This document shows, piece after piece, positions 29,711-37,704 of a stretch of DNA of 64,000 bases. The DNA lies in assembly GCA_965222215.1 (NCBI GenBank), contig OZ244931.1, positions 2,666,001 to 2,730,000 on the forward strand. The letters run 5' to 3'. This stretch comes from JABJAG01 sp965222215. Its GTDB lineage: Bacteria; Pseudomonadota; Alphaproteobacteria; UBA6615. Position 1 is the stretch's first letter. Each line of letters starts with the position of its first letter. The notes beneath the pieces are model-generated. The model searched no databases. It had not been told where the DNA came from and worked only from the letters and a program-made list of their open reading frames with translations. Made by a program: the position numbers and the translations under genes.

Positions 29711-31756
29711 TTAGACGATGTCGTAGGTGTCGGTTCCGTCGTTATAGGAATAGACAACCACGCTGCCGCCATCGCGCAGGTTGATGTCGCTGATCTCGCC
29801 GGCCGCGAACGTGATCGAACCGTCGCCGTTCGGGTTCTGGGTCGCCGGATTCACAAAGTCGATTGTCCAGGTGCCGTCGCCGTTGTTGGTGAACTTCACG
29901 TCGTCGGTGTCGACGCCGTCGGTGCGCCGATCACCTTCATTGTCGAAGCCCTCGAAGATCACCAGGCCATTCGAATAACCAAACGCGTCTTCGCGATTGC
30001 CGTCGACGATCAGGTCCTTCCCGTCGCCGCGGCCGAAATAGTAGACGTCGTAGTCGGCACCGCCGACCAGGATGTCGTTGCCCCGCGAGGCATAGATGTG
30101 GTCGTCATAGCCATAGGCATCGACGATGCCGTCGTCCTCGCCGCCGAAGATCACGTCGGTGCCGTTCGAGCCCTCGACGCGGGCGTTCGCGCCCGCGCCG
30201 CCGTCGAAGAAGCTGCCCTTGGTGAAGTTCGCGTCGTCGAACAGGGTCTTTGCGTTCTGTTGCGGATCCCAGGTGGCCGCATCGCGGACCTGCGCCTCAG
30301 AAAGGTTCACGGTCTGGCTGCCGCTCCCACCGTTGAACTGCAGGGTCCAGACACCGGTGGCGTCGTTGTAGGACGGATCGATGTGAGTCAGGTTCTTGTT
30401 CGAAGTGTTCACGCCGAAGGCAGAAATCTCGTCCGAGCCATCGCCGCCGTCGACGAAGAACGCGTGCACGGAAACGCCGCGCTCGCCGACGAAGATGTCA
30501 TCGCCGCCACCCAGCTCGAAATTCTCGAAGTTGCCCTGCTTCCCGGCAAAACGGTTGTCGGCCATGTTGAAGTAATCGCCGCCGGCGGTGCCCTGCAAGG
30601 TGTCGAAGTTGTTGCCGCCGTCGACCAGTGTGTCGCCGATCTCGAAAACATTGATGCCGTTGATCAGCACCGATGCGCCCGCGTCGAACAGGATCGTGTC
30701 GTTGCCGCTCTCGCCCTTGAGGGTATCCGCACCCTCGCCGCCGTCGAGCGTGTCGTCGTTATTGTCGCCTTCCAGCAGGTCAGCCCCGGCCCCGCCATTC
30801 AGCGTGTCGTTGCCGTTGCCGCCGTAGAGACGGTCGTCGTCCGCGCCGCCAAACAGGATATCGTTGCCGCCATCGCCATAGAGGCGGTCCTCGCCGTCAT
30901 CGCCTTCGAGACGGTCGTCATCGTTCTTGCCGCGCAGGAGGTCGTTGCCGGCGCCGCCGCGCAGGATGTCATTGCCGTTGCCGCCGTCGAGAGTATCGTC
31001 CCCGCCGTCGCCGTCGAGGATGTCGTTGCCGTTCTGGCCCGAAAGGATGTCGGCACCCAGCCCGGCCTGCAGCGTGTCGTTGCCGTTTCCGCCGTAGAGC
31101 TTGTCGTTGCCGTCGCCGCCATCGAGGAGGTCGTTGTCGTCCTGGCCGTACAGCTCGTCGTTGCCGTCGCCGCCGAATAGCTGGTCGTCCCCGACATCAC
31201 CGTAGAGCTTGTCCTTGCCCGCATCGCCGCGAAGGATATCGTCCCCGTCCTGGCCATACAGCTTGTCGTCCGCGTCACCGCCGTTCAGCGTGTCGTTACC
31301 GATGCCGCCGTACAGCTTGTCCTTGCCCGCATCGCCGTTCAGCGTGTCGTTCCCGGCATCGCCCCAGAGCTGGTCGTCCCTGTCGCCGCCCGAGAGGATG
31401 TCGTCGCCGTTGCCGCCGTACAGCCGGTCCTTGCCGTCCCCGCCGTTGAGGATGTCATCGCCATCCTCGCCCCAGAGCTTGTCGTCGCCCGTACCGCCGT
31501 TCAGAGTGTCATTCCCGGTGCCGCCGTACAGCTTGTCCTTGCCCGCGTCGCCGTTGAGGATGTCGTTCCCGGCGTCGCCCCAGAGTTGGTCGTCGTGATT
31601 GCCGCCGAACAGCGTATCGTTGTCGTTCCCGCCGTACAGTTTGTCTTTGCCGTTGAATCCGTACAGGAAATCGTCGCCGTCGTACCCGCGAATGGTATCG
31701 GCGCTTGAAGTGCCTTCAAGGATGTTGTCGTCGTTATCGCCGTCGATCGTCGCCAT
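29711..31756 (-). CDS. RTX-repeat calcium-binding protein, probably type I secreted
   Basis: A 681-residue acidic protein with no N-terminal signal peptide. About 38 contiguous nonapeptides (GGxGxDxLx consensus) occupy residues 5-352 and would fold as a calcium-stabilised beta-roll. A second smaller set lies near residue 550 (GNDILVGGADYD). The C-terminal 100 residues are rich in Asn, Asp and Thr and end in hydrophobic DTYDIV, as expected for an uncleaved type I secretion signal. The start ATG 31756 follows AAGGAAC; a frame to 31786 lacks support. No type I ABC exporter or outer-membrane channel is in the window, so the exporter must be elsewhere. Probably a cell-surface or secreted adhesin-like protein; no enzyme domain recognised. 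Confidence 0.9.
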   Translation of the reverse strand: MATIDGDNDDNILEGTSSADTIRGYDGDDFLYGFNGKDKLYGGNDNDTLFGGNHDDQLWGDAGNDILNGDAGKDKLYGGTGNDTLNGGTGDDKLWGEDGDDILNGGDGKDRLYGGNGDDILSGGDRDDQLWGDAGNDTLNGDAGKDKLYGGIGNDTLNGGDADDKLYGQDGDDILRGDAGKDKLYGDVGDDQLFGGDGNDELYGQDDNDLLDGGDGNDKLYGGNGNDTLQAGLGADILSGQNGNDILDGDGGDDTLDGGNGNDILRGGAGNDLLRGKNDDDRLEGDDGEDRLYGDGGNDILFGGADDDRLYGGNGNDTLNGGAGADLLEGDNNDDTLDGGEGADTLKGESGNDTILFDAGASVLINGINVFEIGDTLVDGGNNFDTLQGTAGGDYFNMADNRFAGKQGNFENFELGGGDDIFVGERGVSVHAFFVDGGDGSDEISAFGVNTSNKNLTHIDPSYNDATGVWTLQFNGGSGSQTVNLSEAQVRDAATWDPQQNAKTLFDDANFTKGSFFDGGAGANARVEGSNGTDVIFGGEDDGIVDAYGYDDHIYASRGNDILVGGADYDVYYFGRGDGKDLIVDGNREDAFGYSNGLVIFEGFDNEGDRRTDGVDTDDVKFTNNGDGTWTIDFVNPATQNPNGDGSITFAAGEISDINLRDGGSVVVYSYNDGTDTYDIV
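30700..31744 (-). repeat. RTX nonapeptide array with 36-residue (108-base) higher-order period
   Basis: About 38 tandem nonapeptide units. Every fourth unit (units 4, 8, 12, 16, 20, 24) reads KDKLYG or a close variant, and units 6, 10 and 14 end LWG, so a 36-residue block has been duplicated several times. In units 4-24 the even-numbered repeats carry Tyr or Trp before the final Gly, while most odd units carry Asn, Ser, Arg or Asp. In a beta-roll two nonapeptides make one turn, so the aromatic residues should stack on one face. Confidence 0.85.
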
Positions 31757-32084
31757 CGTTTGTTCCTTTGGGTCTTCCGGCCCCACAATCTCTCAAAATG
31801 CGGTGTCAGTATGCGTCAGAATCTCATTCTGCATAACAAATTACCGCTTTTTGGCCTGCTCCCGGGAGCTTTTCTGTTTCACGAAAGAACCCACAACTTA
31901 CTGTTTTCGATGAATAATCCAAGAAGATCGCATCAACCAAAGCCTTCTTTGCCCTAGCAGATCATCACACCGTCAACCATTAAAGAAGCAATAATCATGC
32001 CTGTATTGGGGTATGCCCGTTGACTCGCCCGCGCGTCGGCACGCATCCTTTCCGCCGAAAATCCAGCACCGAAGCGAACCGAAC
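31757..32084. other. AT-rich intergenic region between the RTX gene and the IPNS-like gene
   Basis: A 328-base spacer, distinctly AT-richer than its surroundings from about 31800 to 32010. It must contain the promoters of the two divergent genes. One imperfect inverted repeat is seen at 31810-31835 (TATG-C-GT-CAGAAT-CTC-ATTCTG-CATA). No coding sequence or RNA family is recognised. Confidence 0.6.
31810..31835. promoter_or_regulatory. Inverted repeat upstream of RTX gene
   Basis: CAGAAT (31817-31822) and ATTCTG (31826-31831) with a 3-base spacer, extended by TATG/CATA with a three-base bulge. It lies 54 bases upstream of the RTX start codon, a sensible operator position. Function inferred only. 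Confidence 0.35.
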
Positions 32085-33116
32085 ATGACTGCGCAAAACG
32101 CAATCGACACCCGACCTGACATTCCGGTCCTCGACCTCGGCCCCTATCTCTCCGGACAAGACGGCGCGCTCGATCGCGTCGCCGCGCAACTGCGGCACGC
32201 ACAGGAAAACGTCGGGTTCTATTTCGTGGTGAACCACGGGGTTCCGAAGGAGCTCATCCGCAACGCCTACGGCGCCATTCGCTCCTTCTTCGCTCTGCCC
32301 GCGACCGAAAAGCGGAAGCTCGCGATGAATGCGCAGCGCAGCGGTTACGTCCCGCCCAAATCGTCGGTCTATGTGACGTCGACCGTCAACCGGAACACCA
32401 AGCCCGATCTAAACGAAGTGGTGATTTATACCCGAGAGCACGCGGATGTCGCCGAACATGTCGCCGCGGGGCGCAGTTTCCACGGCCCAAATCCGTGGCC
32501 GGACGAAGATCTGGTTCCCGGTTTTCGTGCGGCCATGATCGCGTACTACGACGCCATCGAGGCGCTGGGTTTCCGGATGCTGGCTGTCTACGCCCGCGCG
32601 CTCGACCTGCCGGCCGGTTATTTCGACCCCTATTTTACCGAGCCGATGTGGACGACACGTAACGCGTTCTACCCCGGCTCGCCCGACGCCGAAGACAACC
32701 AGTTCGGCATCTCGCCCCACCGCGATCACGGCTTTATGACCCTGCTGCCGCTTTCCGACGAACCCGGCCTGCAAATTCAGGGGCCCGACGGGAGCTGGAT
32801 CGCTGCCGAACAGGTCGAGAACGCGATCATCATCAACACGGGCGAATTCATGAACCGTTGGACCAATGGCCGATTTATCGCCACGCCGCATCGGGTAACG
32901 CCGCCACGCAACGACCGCTACTCGATTGCCTTTTTCTTCAACCCGACCTGGAACACAGAGGCGGTCCCGCTGGAGACCTGCACGGATCCCGACAATCCGC
33001 CGCAATTCGAACCGATCAACATCCACGACTATCTGGACTGGTACATCAACAGCAACTTCAACAAGGACGGCGGCGGACAGCAGACGGGAGACGAGACCGA
33101 CGGGGCAACCCCTTGA
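32085..33116 (+). CDS. Isopenicillin-N-synthase-like 2-oxoglutarate/Fe(II) dioxygenase
   Basis: A 343-residue member of the plant/fungal-type dioxygenase superfamily (DIOX_N plus 2OG-FeII_Oxy). The N-terminal domain has ENVGFYFVVNHGVP; the core has His212-x-Asp214 (SPHRDHGFMTLL), distal His269 (TPHRVTPP) and the Arg-x-Ser pair at 278-280 (RYS), so the iron and 2-oxoglutarate ligands are complete. The ATG 32085 is chosen over the upstream frame to 32013. Substrates in this bacterial group are mostly unknown. The degenerate HtrA-like gene follows closely on the same strand. Confidence 0.92.
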   Translation: MTAQNAIDTRPDIPVLDLGPYLSGQDGALDRVAAQLRHAQENVGFYFVVNHGVPKELIRNAYGAIRSFFALPATEKRKLAMNAQRSGYVPPKSSVYVTSTVNRNTKPDLNEVVIYTREHADVAEHVAAGRSFHGPNPWPDEDLVPGFRAAMIAYYDAIEALGFRMLAVYARALDLPAGYFDPYFTEPMWTTRNAFYPGSPDAEDNQFGISPHRDHGFMTLLPLSDEPGLQIQGPDGSWIAAEQVENAIIINTGEFMNRWTNGRFIATPHRVTPPRNDRYSIAFFFNPTWNTEAVPLETCTDPDNPPQFEPINIHDYLDWYINSNFNKDGGGQQTGDETDGATP

Positions 33117-33197
33117 CCGTTGCCGCCATGGCGCACTACCTCCTGCTGGACGAATCGGCGCATCCTCGCGCCACGAGCTGAACCGGAGCCGAACGCA

Positions 33198-34175
33198 GTG
33201 AGCGAACCGCATCCTTGGAACCTGAGCCTTGGGCGGCACCCGAGCGCGGATGAAGTCACGTTCGACCTCGAGCGCACGCTCTCATCCGTCGTCGCGCTGC
33301 GCTCGAACGTTCCCGACGACGCCTTCACCGCGCCCATTCTCGGCACCGAACGCGAAGGCCAGGGCGTCGTCATCAGCGAGGATGGCCTGGTCCTGACCAT
33401 CGGCTATCTCGTGACCGAGGCCGAGGAGGTCTGGCTGATCGGCAACAACGGCGCTGCCCGGCCCGCACATGTGGTGGGCTACGACCAGGAAACCGGTTTC
33501 GGCCTCGTGCAGTCGCTCGGCCCGCTGGATCTGCCCCATCTCGAATTGGGGGATTCCGGCCCGGTCACGGCGGGCGATTCCATGATCGTCGCCGGGCAGG
33601 GTGGCCCCGAAGCCTGCGTGAACGCGCAAGTGATCTCGGTCCGCGAATTCGCCGGGTCGTGGGAGTACCTGATCGACCGTGCCATCTTCACTGTGCCCGC
33701 GCACCCGCGCTGGAGCGGCGCGGCGGTGATCGACTGGTCTGGCCGGCTGGCGGGCATCGGCTCGCTGTACATCCAGCAGGCCGCGGGGGACGACGACGAG
33801 ATCGACGGCAACATGGTCGTGCCCATCGACCTGCTGAAACCCATCCTCGCCGACCTGGTCGAACGCGGGGCGCAACGAAAACCCGCCCGGCCCTGGCTCG
33901 GCATGACGACCGCGGAAGCGGAGGAACATCTTGTCGTCGCCGGCGTCGCTGAAGGCGGCCCGGCCATGCAAGCCGGCGTGGAACCGGGCGACCTGGTGCT
34001 GGGGGTGGACGGCGAAAACATCTCCGGCCTGTCGCGGCTATTCCGGAAAATCTGGTCGCTGGGCGACGCAGGCGTCAGCGTCCCGCTAACCCTGCATCGC
34101 GACGGTCAGGTCGTGACGGTAACCGTGCAGTCGAGCGCACGGGGTGATTTCCTCAGAAAGCCGCGCGTCAACTAG
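33198..34175 (+). CDS. HtrA-like protein with PDZ domain; catalytic triad degenerate
   Basis: About 325 residues from GTG 33198 (the frame is open to 33120). The trypsin-like domain spans about 20-215 and the PDZ domain about 230-325 (PWLGMT, AMQAGVEPGDLVLGVDG). The positions of the catalytic residues are altered: the segment matching the His motif reads GLVLTIGYLV (Tyr70 in place of His), and the segment matching the Asp motif reads ETGFGLVQ (no Asp). The Ser position is kept in RWSGAAVID (Ser173) but lacks the GNSGGP context. No signal peptide is seen. Likely a non-proteolytic, PDZ-dependent regulator or chaperone. Follows the IPNS-like gene. Confidence 0.85.
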   Translation: MSEPHPWNLSLGRHPSADEVTFDLERTLSSVVALRSNVPDDAFTAPILGTEREGQGVVISEDGLVLTIGYLVTEAEEVWLIGNNGAARPAHVVGYDQETGFGLVQSLGPLDLPHLELGDSGPVTAGDSMIVAGQGGPEACVNAQVISVREFAGSWEYLIDRAIFTVPAHPRWSGAAVIDWSGRLAGIGSLYIQQAAGDDDEIDGNMVVPIDLLKPILADLVERGAQRKPARPWLGMTTAEAEEHLVVAGVAEGGPAMQAGVEPGDLVLGVDGENISGLSRLFRKIWSLGDAGVSVPLTLHRDGQVVTVTVQSSARGDFLRKPRVN

Positions 34176-34207
34176 AAACTCCGGCGGGCGAGTCCGACCA
34201 GGCCGCT

Positions 34208-35182
34208 TTACTTCTCCGCTTTTCCCGGCCCGAACGGTTCGAATGCGAACATCTTCGGCGCAGCCGGGTCGATCGTCACCCGCACCGCGCGGATATCGGA
34301 CGCACCCGGCACTTCGAGCCGGGTGACGTTTTCCAGAATGCGGCCATGGATATCCTGAAACGGCGTGTCGAGCGTGTAGATGTGGCCGTCCCCGTGGATC
34401 ACGAGCACCGGGCCGCCATACGCAACCGCGCCATCCGTGATAGCCGCGAGCGTGCGCCGGAACCCGCCGCCGATCCCGTAGGTCAGGAACGGGTCGGCCT
34501 GGAACGCCAGTACGACGGCCACCGCGCCCTCCCCACGCGCCAGCTGGAACGTATCGCGAATCCATGCATCGTTCGCCGCATCGCGGGCCTCGTATTCGGC
34601 CATCGCCGCCGGCGCATCCGGGTTTCGGTTGTTGTTCGACCCGACGATATGGGCCGTGGCAAACCGAACTTTCCCCTGGCGCCAGCGCGCGTTCTCAACC
34701 ATCTGCCGGTGGCGCGGATCGATATCCGACTGGCGCTCTACACGACGCGGCTGATCGCCCCGGCTCGTGTCCGTCGAAAAGAAGTTCGTTCGCAGAAAAG
34801 CCAGGCGCTCGAGCGGATCGTATCCGCCCGCGGATTCGCGATGGCAATCCGTCCACTCGTTGTCGCCCGGCGTGAAGACGAGCGCGCCCGCAACGCTGTC
34901 CATATAGTCGCGCTGGCGCAGGATCACTTCGTCGGTGCACGGGCTGCCGCCGCCCTTGATATCGCCCACGTGGATCGTGACCGCGGGCGCAACGGCATTC
35001 ACGTCGGACAGGAGCGCCTCGAAACGCGGCACATCACGCATGCCGTAAGGCATGTCGCCGATCGCGACGATCGTGAGGCCATCCGCGGCGGGTGCGGAAC
35101 GGTCAGCCGTCGTCGGCGGCGGCGGCGCGCAGGCGGCGAGCAGAGAAGCAGCACCCAAAAGGGTGCCCCGGCAGGTTCGCAT
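34208..35182 (-). CDS. Metallophosphoesterase-like lipoprotein
   Basis: About 324 residues from ATG 35182, or 327 from 35191; the frame is open to 35389 but overlaps the aapJ leader. A lipoprotein signal is clear (LLGAASLLAAC with lipid Cys at about residue 18), followed by an APPPPTT linker. The calcineurin-like layout is suggested by AIGDMPYG, HVGDIKGGG, TPGDNEWTDC and VIHGDGHIY, i.e. the D, GD, GDNE and GH signatures. Substrate unknown; the fold and export signal suggest an inner- or outer-membrane-anchored phosphoesterase. Confidence 0.8.
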   Translation of the reverse strand: MRTCRGTLLGAASLLAACAPPPPTTADRSAPAADGLTIVAIGDMPYGMRDVPRFEALLSDVNAVAPAVTIHVGDIKGGGSPCTDEVILRQRDYMDSVAGALVFTPGDNEWTDCHRESAGGYDPLERLAFLRTNFFSTDTSRGDQPRRVERQSDIDPRHRQMVENARWRQGKVRFATAHIVGSNNNRNPDAPAAMAEYEARDAANDAWIRDTFQLARGEGAVAVVLAFQADPFLTYGIGGGFRRTLAAITDGAVAYGGPVLVIHGDGHIYTLDTPFQDIHGRILENVTRLEVPGASDIRAVRVTIDPAAPKMFAFEPFGPGKAEK

Positions 35183-35250
35183 ACTCAACATGCGCGGATC
35201 ATACTTGCTTCGTGTGACCGTTGTCCTTCGGCGCATGAATGTTTTGCATG

Positions 35251-35275
35251 ACTGATCGGTTCGATCAGTTTTTTT
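35251..35275 (+). terminator. Hairpin plus T run in the aapJ upstream region
   Basis: ACTGATCG-GTT-CGATCAGT (8-bp stem) followed by seven T on the plus strand, 114 bases upstream of aapJ. It has the form of an intrinsic terminator, yet no plus-strand gene precedes it. It may stop antisense transcription coming from the phosphoesterase gene, act as a leader attenuator, or serve as an operator for the divergent pair. Confidence 0.5.
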
Positions 35276-35306
35276 GATAACCCTGTTGTCCACGCCTGCC
35301 CCGAAA

Positions 35307-35323
35307 GGGCAGTATTGCTGCAA
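35307..35323 (+). promoter_or_regulatory. Possible sigma-54-type promoter of aapJ
   Basis: The element GGGCAGTATTGCTGCAA has GG (35308-35309) and GC (35320-35321) spaced by ten bases, the defining -24/-12 layout of RpoN promoters, about 66 bases upstream of the aapJ ATG. The match to the full consensus is only partial (CTGCA for TTGCA). No sigma-70 element of good quality is seen nearby. Inferred only. Confidence 0.35.
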
Positions 35324-35388
35324 GAAAAAGGAAAAAACCGCGCAAACGGGGGAAATTCCTTGCGGATTCACATAAGGGAGAGGTCTCA

Positions 35389-36420
35389 ATGAATATCAAA
35401 ACACTCACCGGAGCCGCGGCATTCGCCGGCGCTCTCGCCATTGGCGGCATGGCCGTGCCCGCGCACGCGGCGACCCTGGACGACGTGAAGTCGGCCGGTG
35501 TCCTGAAGTGCGGCATCAACACGGGCCTGCCGGGCTTTGCCTTCACCGACGACGCCGGAAAATGGACCGGCTTCGACGTGGCTTATTGCCGCGCATTGGC
35601 CGCGGCCGTTCTCGGTGACCCGACCAAGATCGAGTTCGTCAACCTGACCGGCGCCAACCGCTTCCCGGCGCTGCAGTCGGGCGAGATCGACGTGCTGTCG
35701 CGCAACACGACATGGACGTTCTCGCGCGATGTCGATCTGGGCTTCACCTTCGTCGGCGTGAACTACTACGACGGCCAGGGTTTTATCGGCCGCAAGTCGC
35801 TGGGCATTTCGAGCGCAACCGAACTGGACGGCGCTTCGGTGTGCATCCAGACCGGCACCACGACCGAAAAGAACCTCGCGGACTTCTTCCGGGTAAACGA
35901 CATCAGCTATGAGGCGGTGCCGATCGAGACCAACTCGGAAGCCCGCACGGCGTATGAAGCCGAACGCTGCGATGTGTACACCACGGACGCTTCGGGCCTC
36001 GCGGCGACGAAGTCGACCTTCGACGACGCCGACAAGCACATGGTGTTTCCGGAAATCGTGTCGAAGGAACCCTTGGGTCCGCTCGTCCGTCAGGGCGACG
36101 ACCAGTGGGCCGATATCGCGCGCTGGACTCTTAACGCGCTCGTCTCGGCTGAGGAACTCGGCGTGACCCAGGCGAACGTCAGGGAACTTGCCAAAGGCAC
36201 CGACAACCCGGAGATCAACCGGATGCTCGGCTCGGAAGGCTCGCTCGCGGAAATGCTCGGTCTCGAATCCGACTGGGCGGTGAACGCGATTGCCGCCGAA
36301 GGCAACTACGCCGAGATCTTCGATAAGTATGTCGGGCCGGACACGCCCCTGGGTCTCTCGCGCGGCCTGAACGCGCTCTACAAGGATGGTGGCATCCTCT
36401 ACTCACCGCCGTTCCGTTAG
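35389..36420 (+). CDS. aapJ: General L-amino acid ABC transporter, substrate-binding protein
   Basis: A 343-residue periplasmic binding protein that delivers a broad range of L-amino acids to AapQMP. Signal peptide residues 1-27 (AVPAHA-A). The family signature is strong: VLKCGINTGLPGFAF, TGANRFPALQSGEIDVLSRN, and C-terminal LGLSRGLNALYKDGGILY. Two Cys are present at the conserved positions (KCGI and SVCIQ). The ATG 35389 has GGGAGAGG. It is the first gene of aapJQMP and is followed by an 11-bp hairpin that probably allows higher expression of the binding protein. Confidence 0.96.
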   Translation: MNIKTLTGAAAFAGALAIGGMAVPAHAATLDDVKSAGVLKCGINTGLPGFAFTDDAGKWTGFDVAYCRALAAAVLGDPTKIEFVNLTGANRFPALQSGEIDVLSRNTTWTFSRDVDLGFTFVGVNYYDGQGFIGRKSLGISSATELDGASVCIQTGTTTEKNLADFFRVNDISYEAVPIETNSEARTAYEAERCDVYTTDASGLAATKSTFDDADKHMVFPEIVSKEPLGPLVRQGDDQWADIARWTLNALVSAEELGVTQANVRELAKGTDNPEINRMLGSEGSLAEMLGLESDWAVNAIAAEGNYAEIFDKYVGPDTPLGLSRGLNALYKDGGILYSPPFR

Positions 36421-36437
36421 GCCATAACCCATTGCTG

Positions 36438-36467
36438 TCGGCCCGCCGGTTGAACACGGCGGGCCGA
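36438..36467 (+). other. RNA hairpin between aapJ and aapQ
   Basis: A perfect 11-bp stem TCGGCCCGCCG / CGGCGGGCCGA with an 8-base loop, 17 bases after the aapJ stop, without a clear T run. Such stems after binding-protein genes stabilise the upstream message or partially terminate transcription. Confidence 0.75.
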
Positions 36468-36509
36468 TAGTCCTTTCGCATCCCGGGATTTCTCGAAGGC
36501 GATACGGAC

Positions 36510-37694
36510 TTGGCCAAAACGAACGCCGGCATCGGCTTCAGCCTTTCACGGCTTTGGACCGACGAACGCTATCGCGGCATAACCTCGCAGATCGTCGTGA
36601 TCGTGCTGGTTGCGCTGGCGCTTCTCTGGGTGGCGGGCAACACGCGCGAAAATCTGGCGAACCGCGGTCTCGAGCTCGGGTTCGGCTTCCTTTCCGATCC
36701 GGCCGGCATCGGCATCGGCGTTTCGCTTCTCGAATACGATTCCCGCGACACCTGGCTGCGGGCCATGACCATCGGCCTGCTCAATACGGTGCTGGTGTCA
36801 TTTCTGGGCATCGTCACGGCCACGGTGATCGGGTTTACCGCCGGCATCCTGCGTTTACTTCCGAACTGGCTGATCAGCCGCATGGTGGCGACCTGGGTGG
36901 AGTTCACGCGCAACGTGCCGCTGTTGCTGCAGATCATCTTCTGGTGGTCGATTCTCCTCAGTCTGCCGACGGTGCGCGAAACGCTGCACATCGGCGATTC
37001 GGTCTTCCTGAACAATTCCGGTGTGACCGCGCCGTCTCCGATCTTAGAGTCGGGCTCATCGGCTGTGCTGATCGCGCTCGCCGTGGGCGTCGTGGGAGCC
37101 TGGACGGTGCTGCGCTGGGCGCGCAAGCGTCAGGCCGCGACGGGCGAGACCATGCCGGCGGGCTGGATCGCGCTGGGGCTTATTGTCGGGCTGCCGCTGA
37201 TCGCCTACTTCGCGAGCGGACAACCCATCGGCTGGGACGCGCCGCAGGCCAACCGGTTCGGCCGGCTGCGTGGCGGTTTCACGATCACGCCCGAGCTGGT
37301 CGCACTCTGGTTCGCGCTGGCGACATACACCGGCGCCTTCATCTCCGAAATCGTGCGCGCGGGCATCCTTTCGGTCTCGAAGGGCCAGACGGAAGCGTCC
37401 AGTTCCCTCGGCCTGACGGGCTGGCAAACGACACGGCTTGTCATCGTGCCCCAGGCGCTTCGCGTGATCATCCCGCCGCTGACGAGCCAGTATCTCAACC
37501 TGACGAAGAACTCCTCACTGGCCATCGCCGTGGGCTTCCAGGACTTCGTCGGTATCGGTTCGCAGGCACAGAACCAGACCGGGCAGGCAATCGAGATCGT
37601 GTTCACCTGGATGCTGGTCTACGTCTCCCTCAGCCTGCTCACATCGGCGTTCATGAACTGGTACAACGCGCGCATCGCGCTGGTGGAACGGTGA
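36510..37694 (+). CDS. aapQ: General L-amino acid ABC transporter permease AapQ
   Basis: A 394-residue inner-membrane permease. It starts at TTG 36510 behind GAAGG; no ATG lies in the first 80 residues. The long form with an extra N-terminal domain is typical of AapQ/BztB. The C-terminal half contains the polar amino-acid permease core, with the EAA loop around EIVRAGILSVSKGQTEASSSLGLTGW. About seven or eight membrane segments. Eleven bases before aapM. Confidence 0.95.
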   Translation: MAKTNAGIGFSLSRLWTDERYRGITSQIVVIVLVALALLWVAGNTRENLANRGLELGFGFLSDPAGIGIGVSLLEYDSRDTWLRAMTIGLLNTVLVSFLGIVTATVIGFTAGILRLLPNWLISRMVATWVEFTRNVPLLLQIIFWWSILLSLPTVRETLHIGDSVFLNNSGVTAPSPILESGSSAVLIALAVGVVGAWTVLRWARKRQAATGETMPAGWIALGLIVGLPLIAYFASGQPIGWDAPQANRFGRLRGGFTITPELVALWFALATYTGAFISEIVRAGILSVSKGQTEASSSLGLTGWQTTRLVIVPQALRVIIPPLTSQYLNLTKNSSLAIAVGFQDFVGIGSQAQNQTGQAIEIVFTWMLVYVSLSLLTSAFMNWYNARIALVER

Positions 37695-37704
37695 GGGCGG
37701 CACG

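Noticed and set aside
29564..31180. Long plus-strand open frame opposite the RTX gene
   Set aside because: Val/Ala-rich repetitive translation arises from reading the RTX repeat DNA backwards; no start signal and no family features.
30700..31744. Regular repeats suggesting a CRISPR array
   Set aside because: The repeats are 27- and 108-base coding repeats of RTX nonapeptides without unique spacers; no cas genes anywhere.
33128..33181. A 17-residue open frame between the IPNS-like and HtrA-like genes
   Set aside because: No ribosome-binding site, no composition bias and no conserved feature; likely chance.
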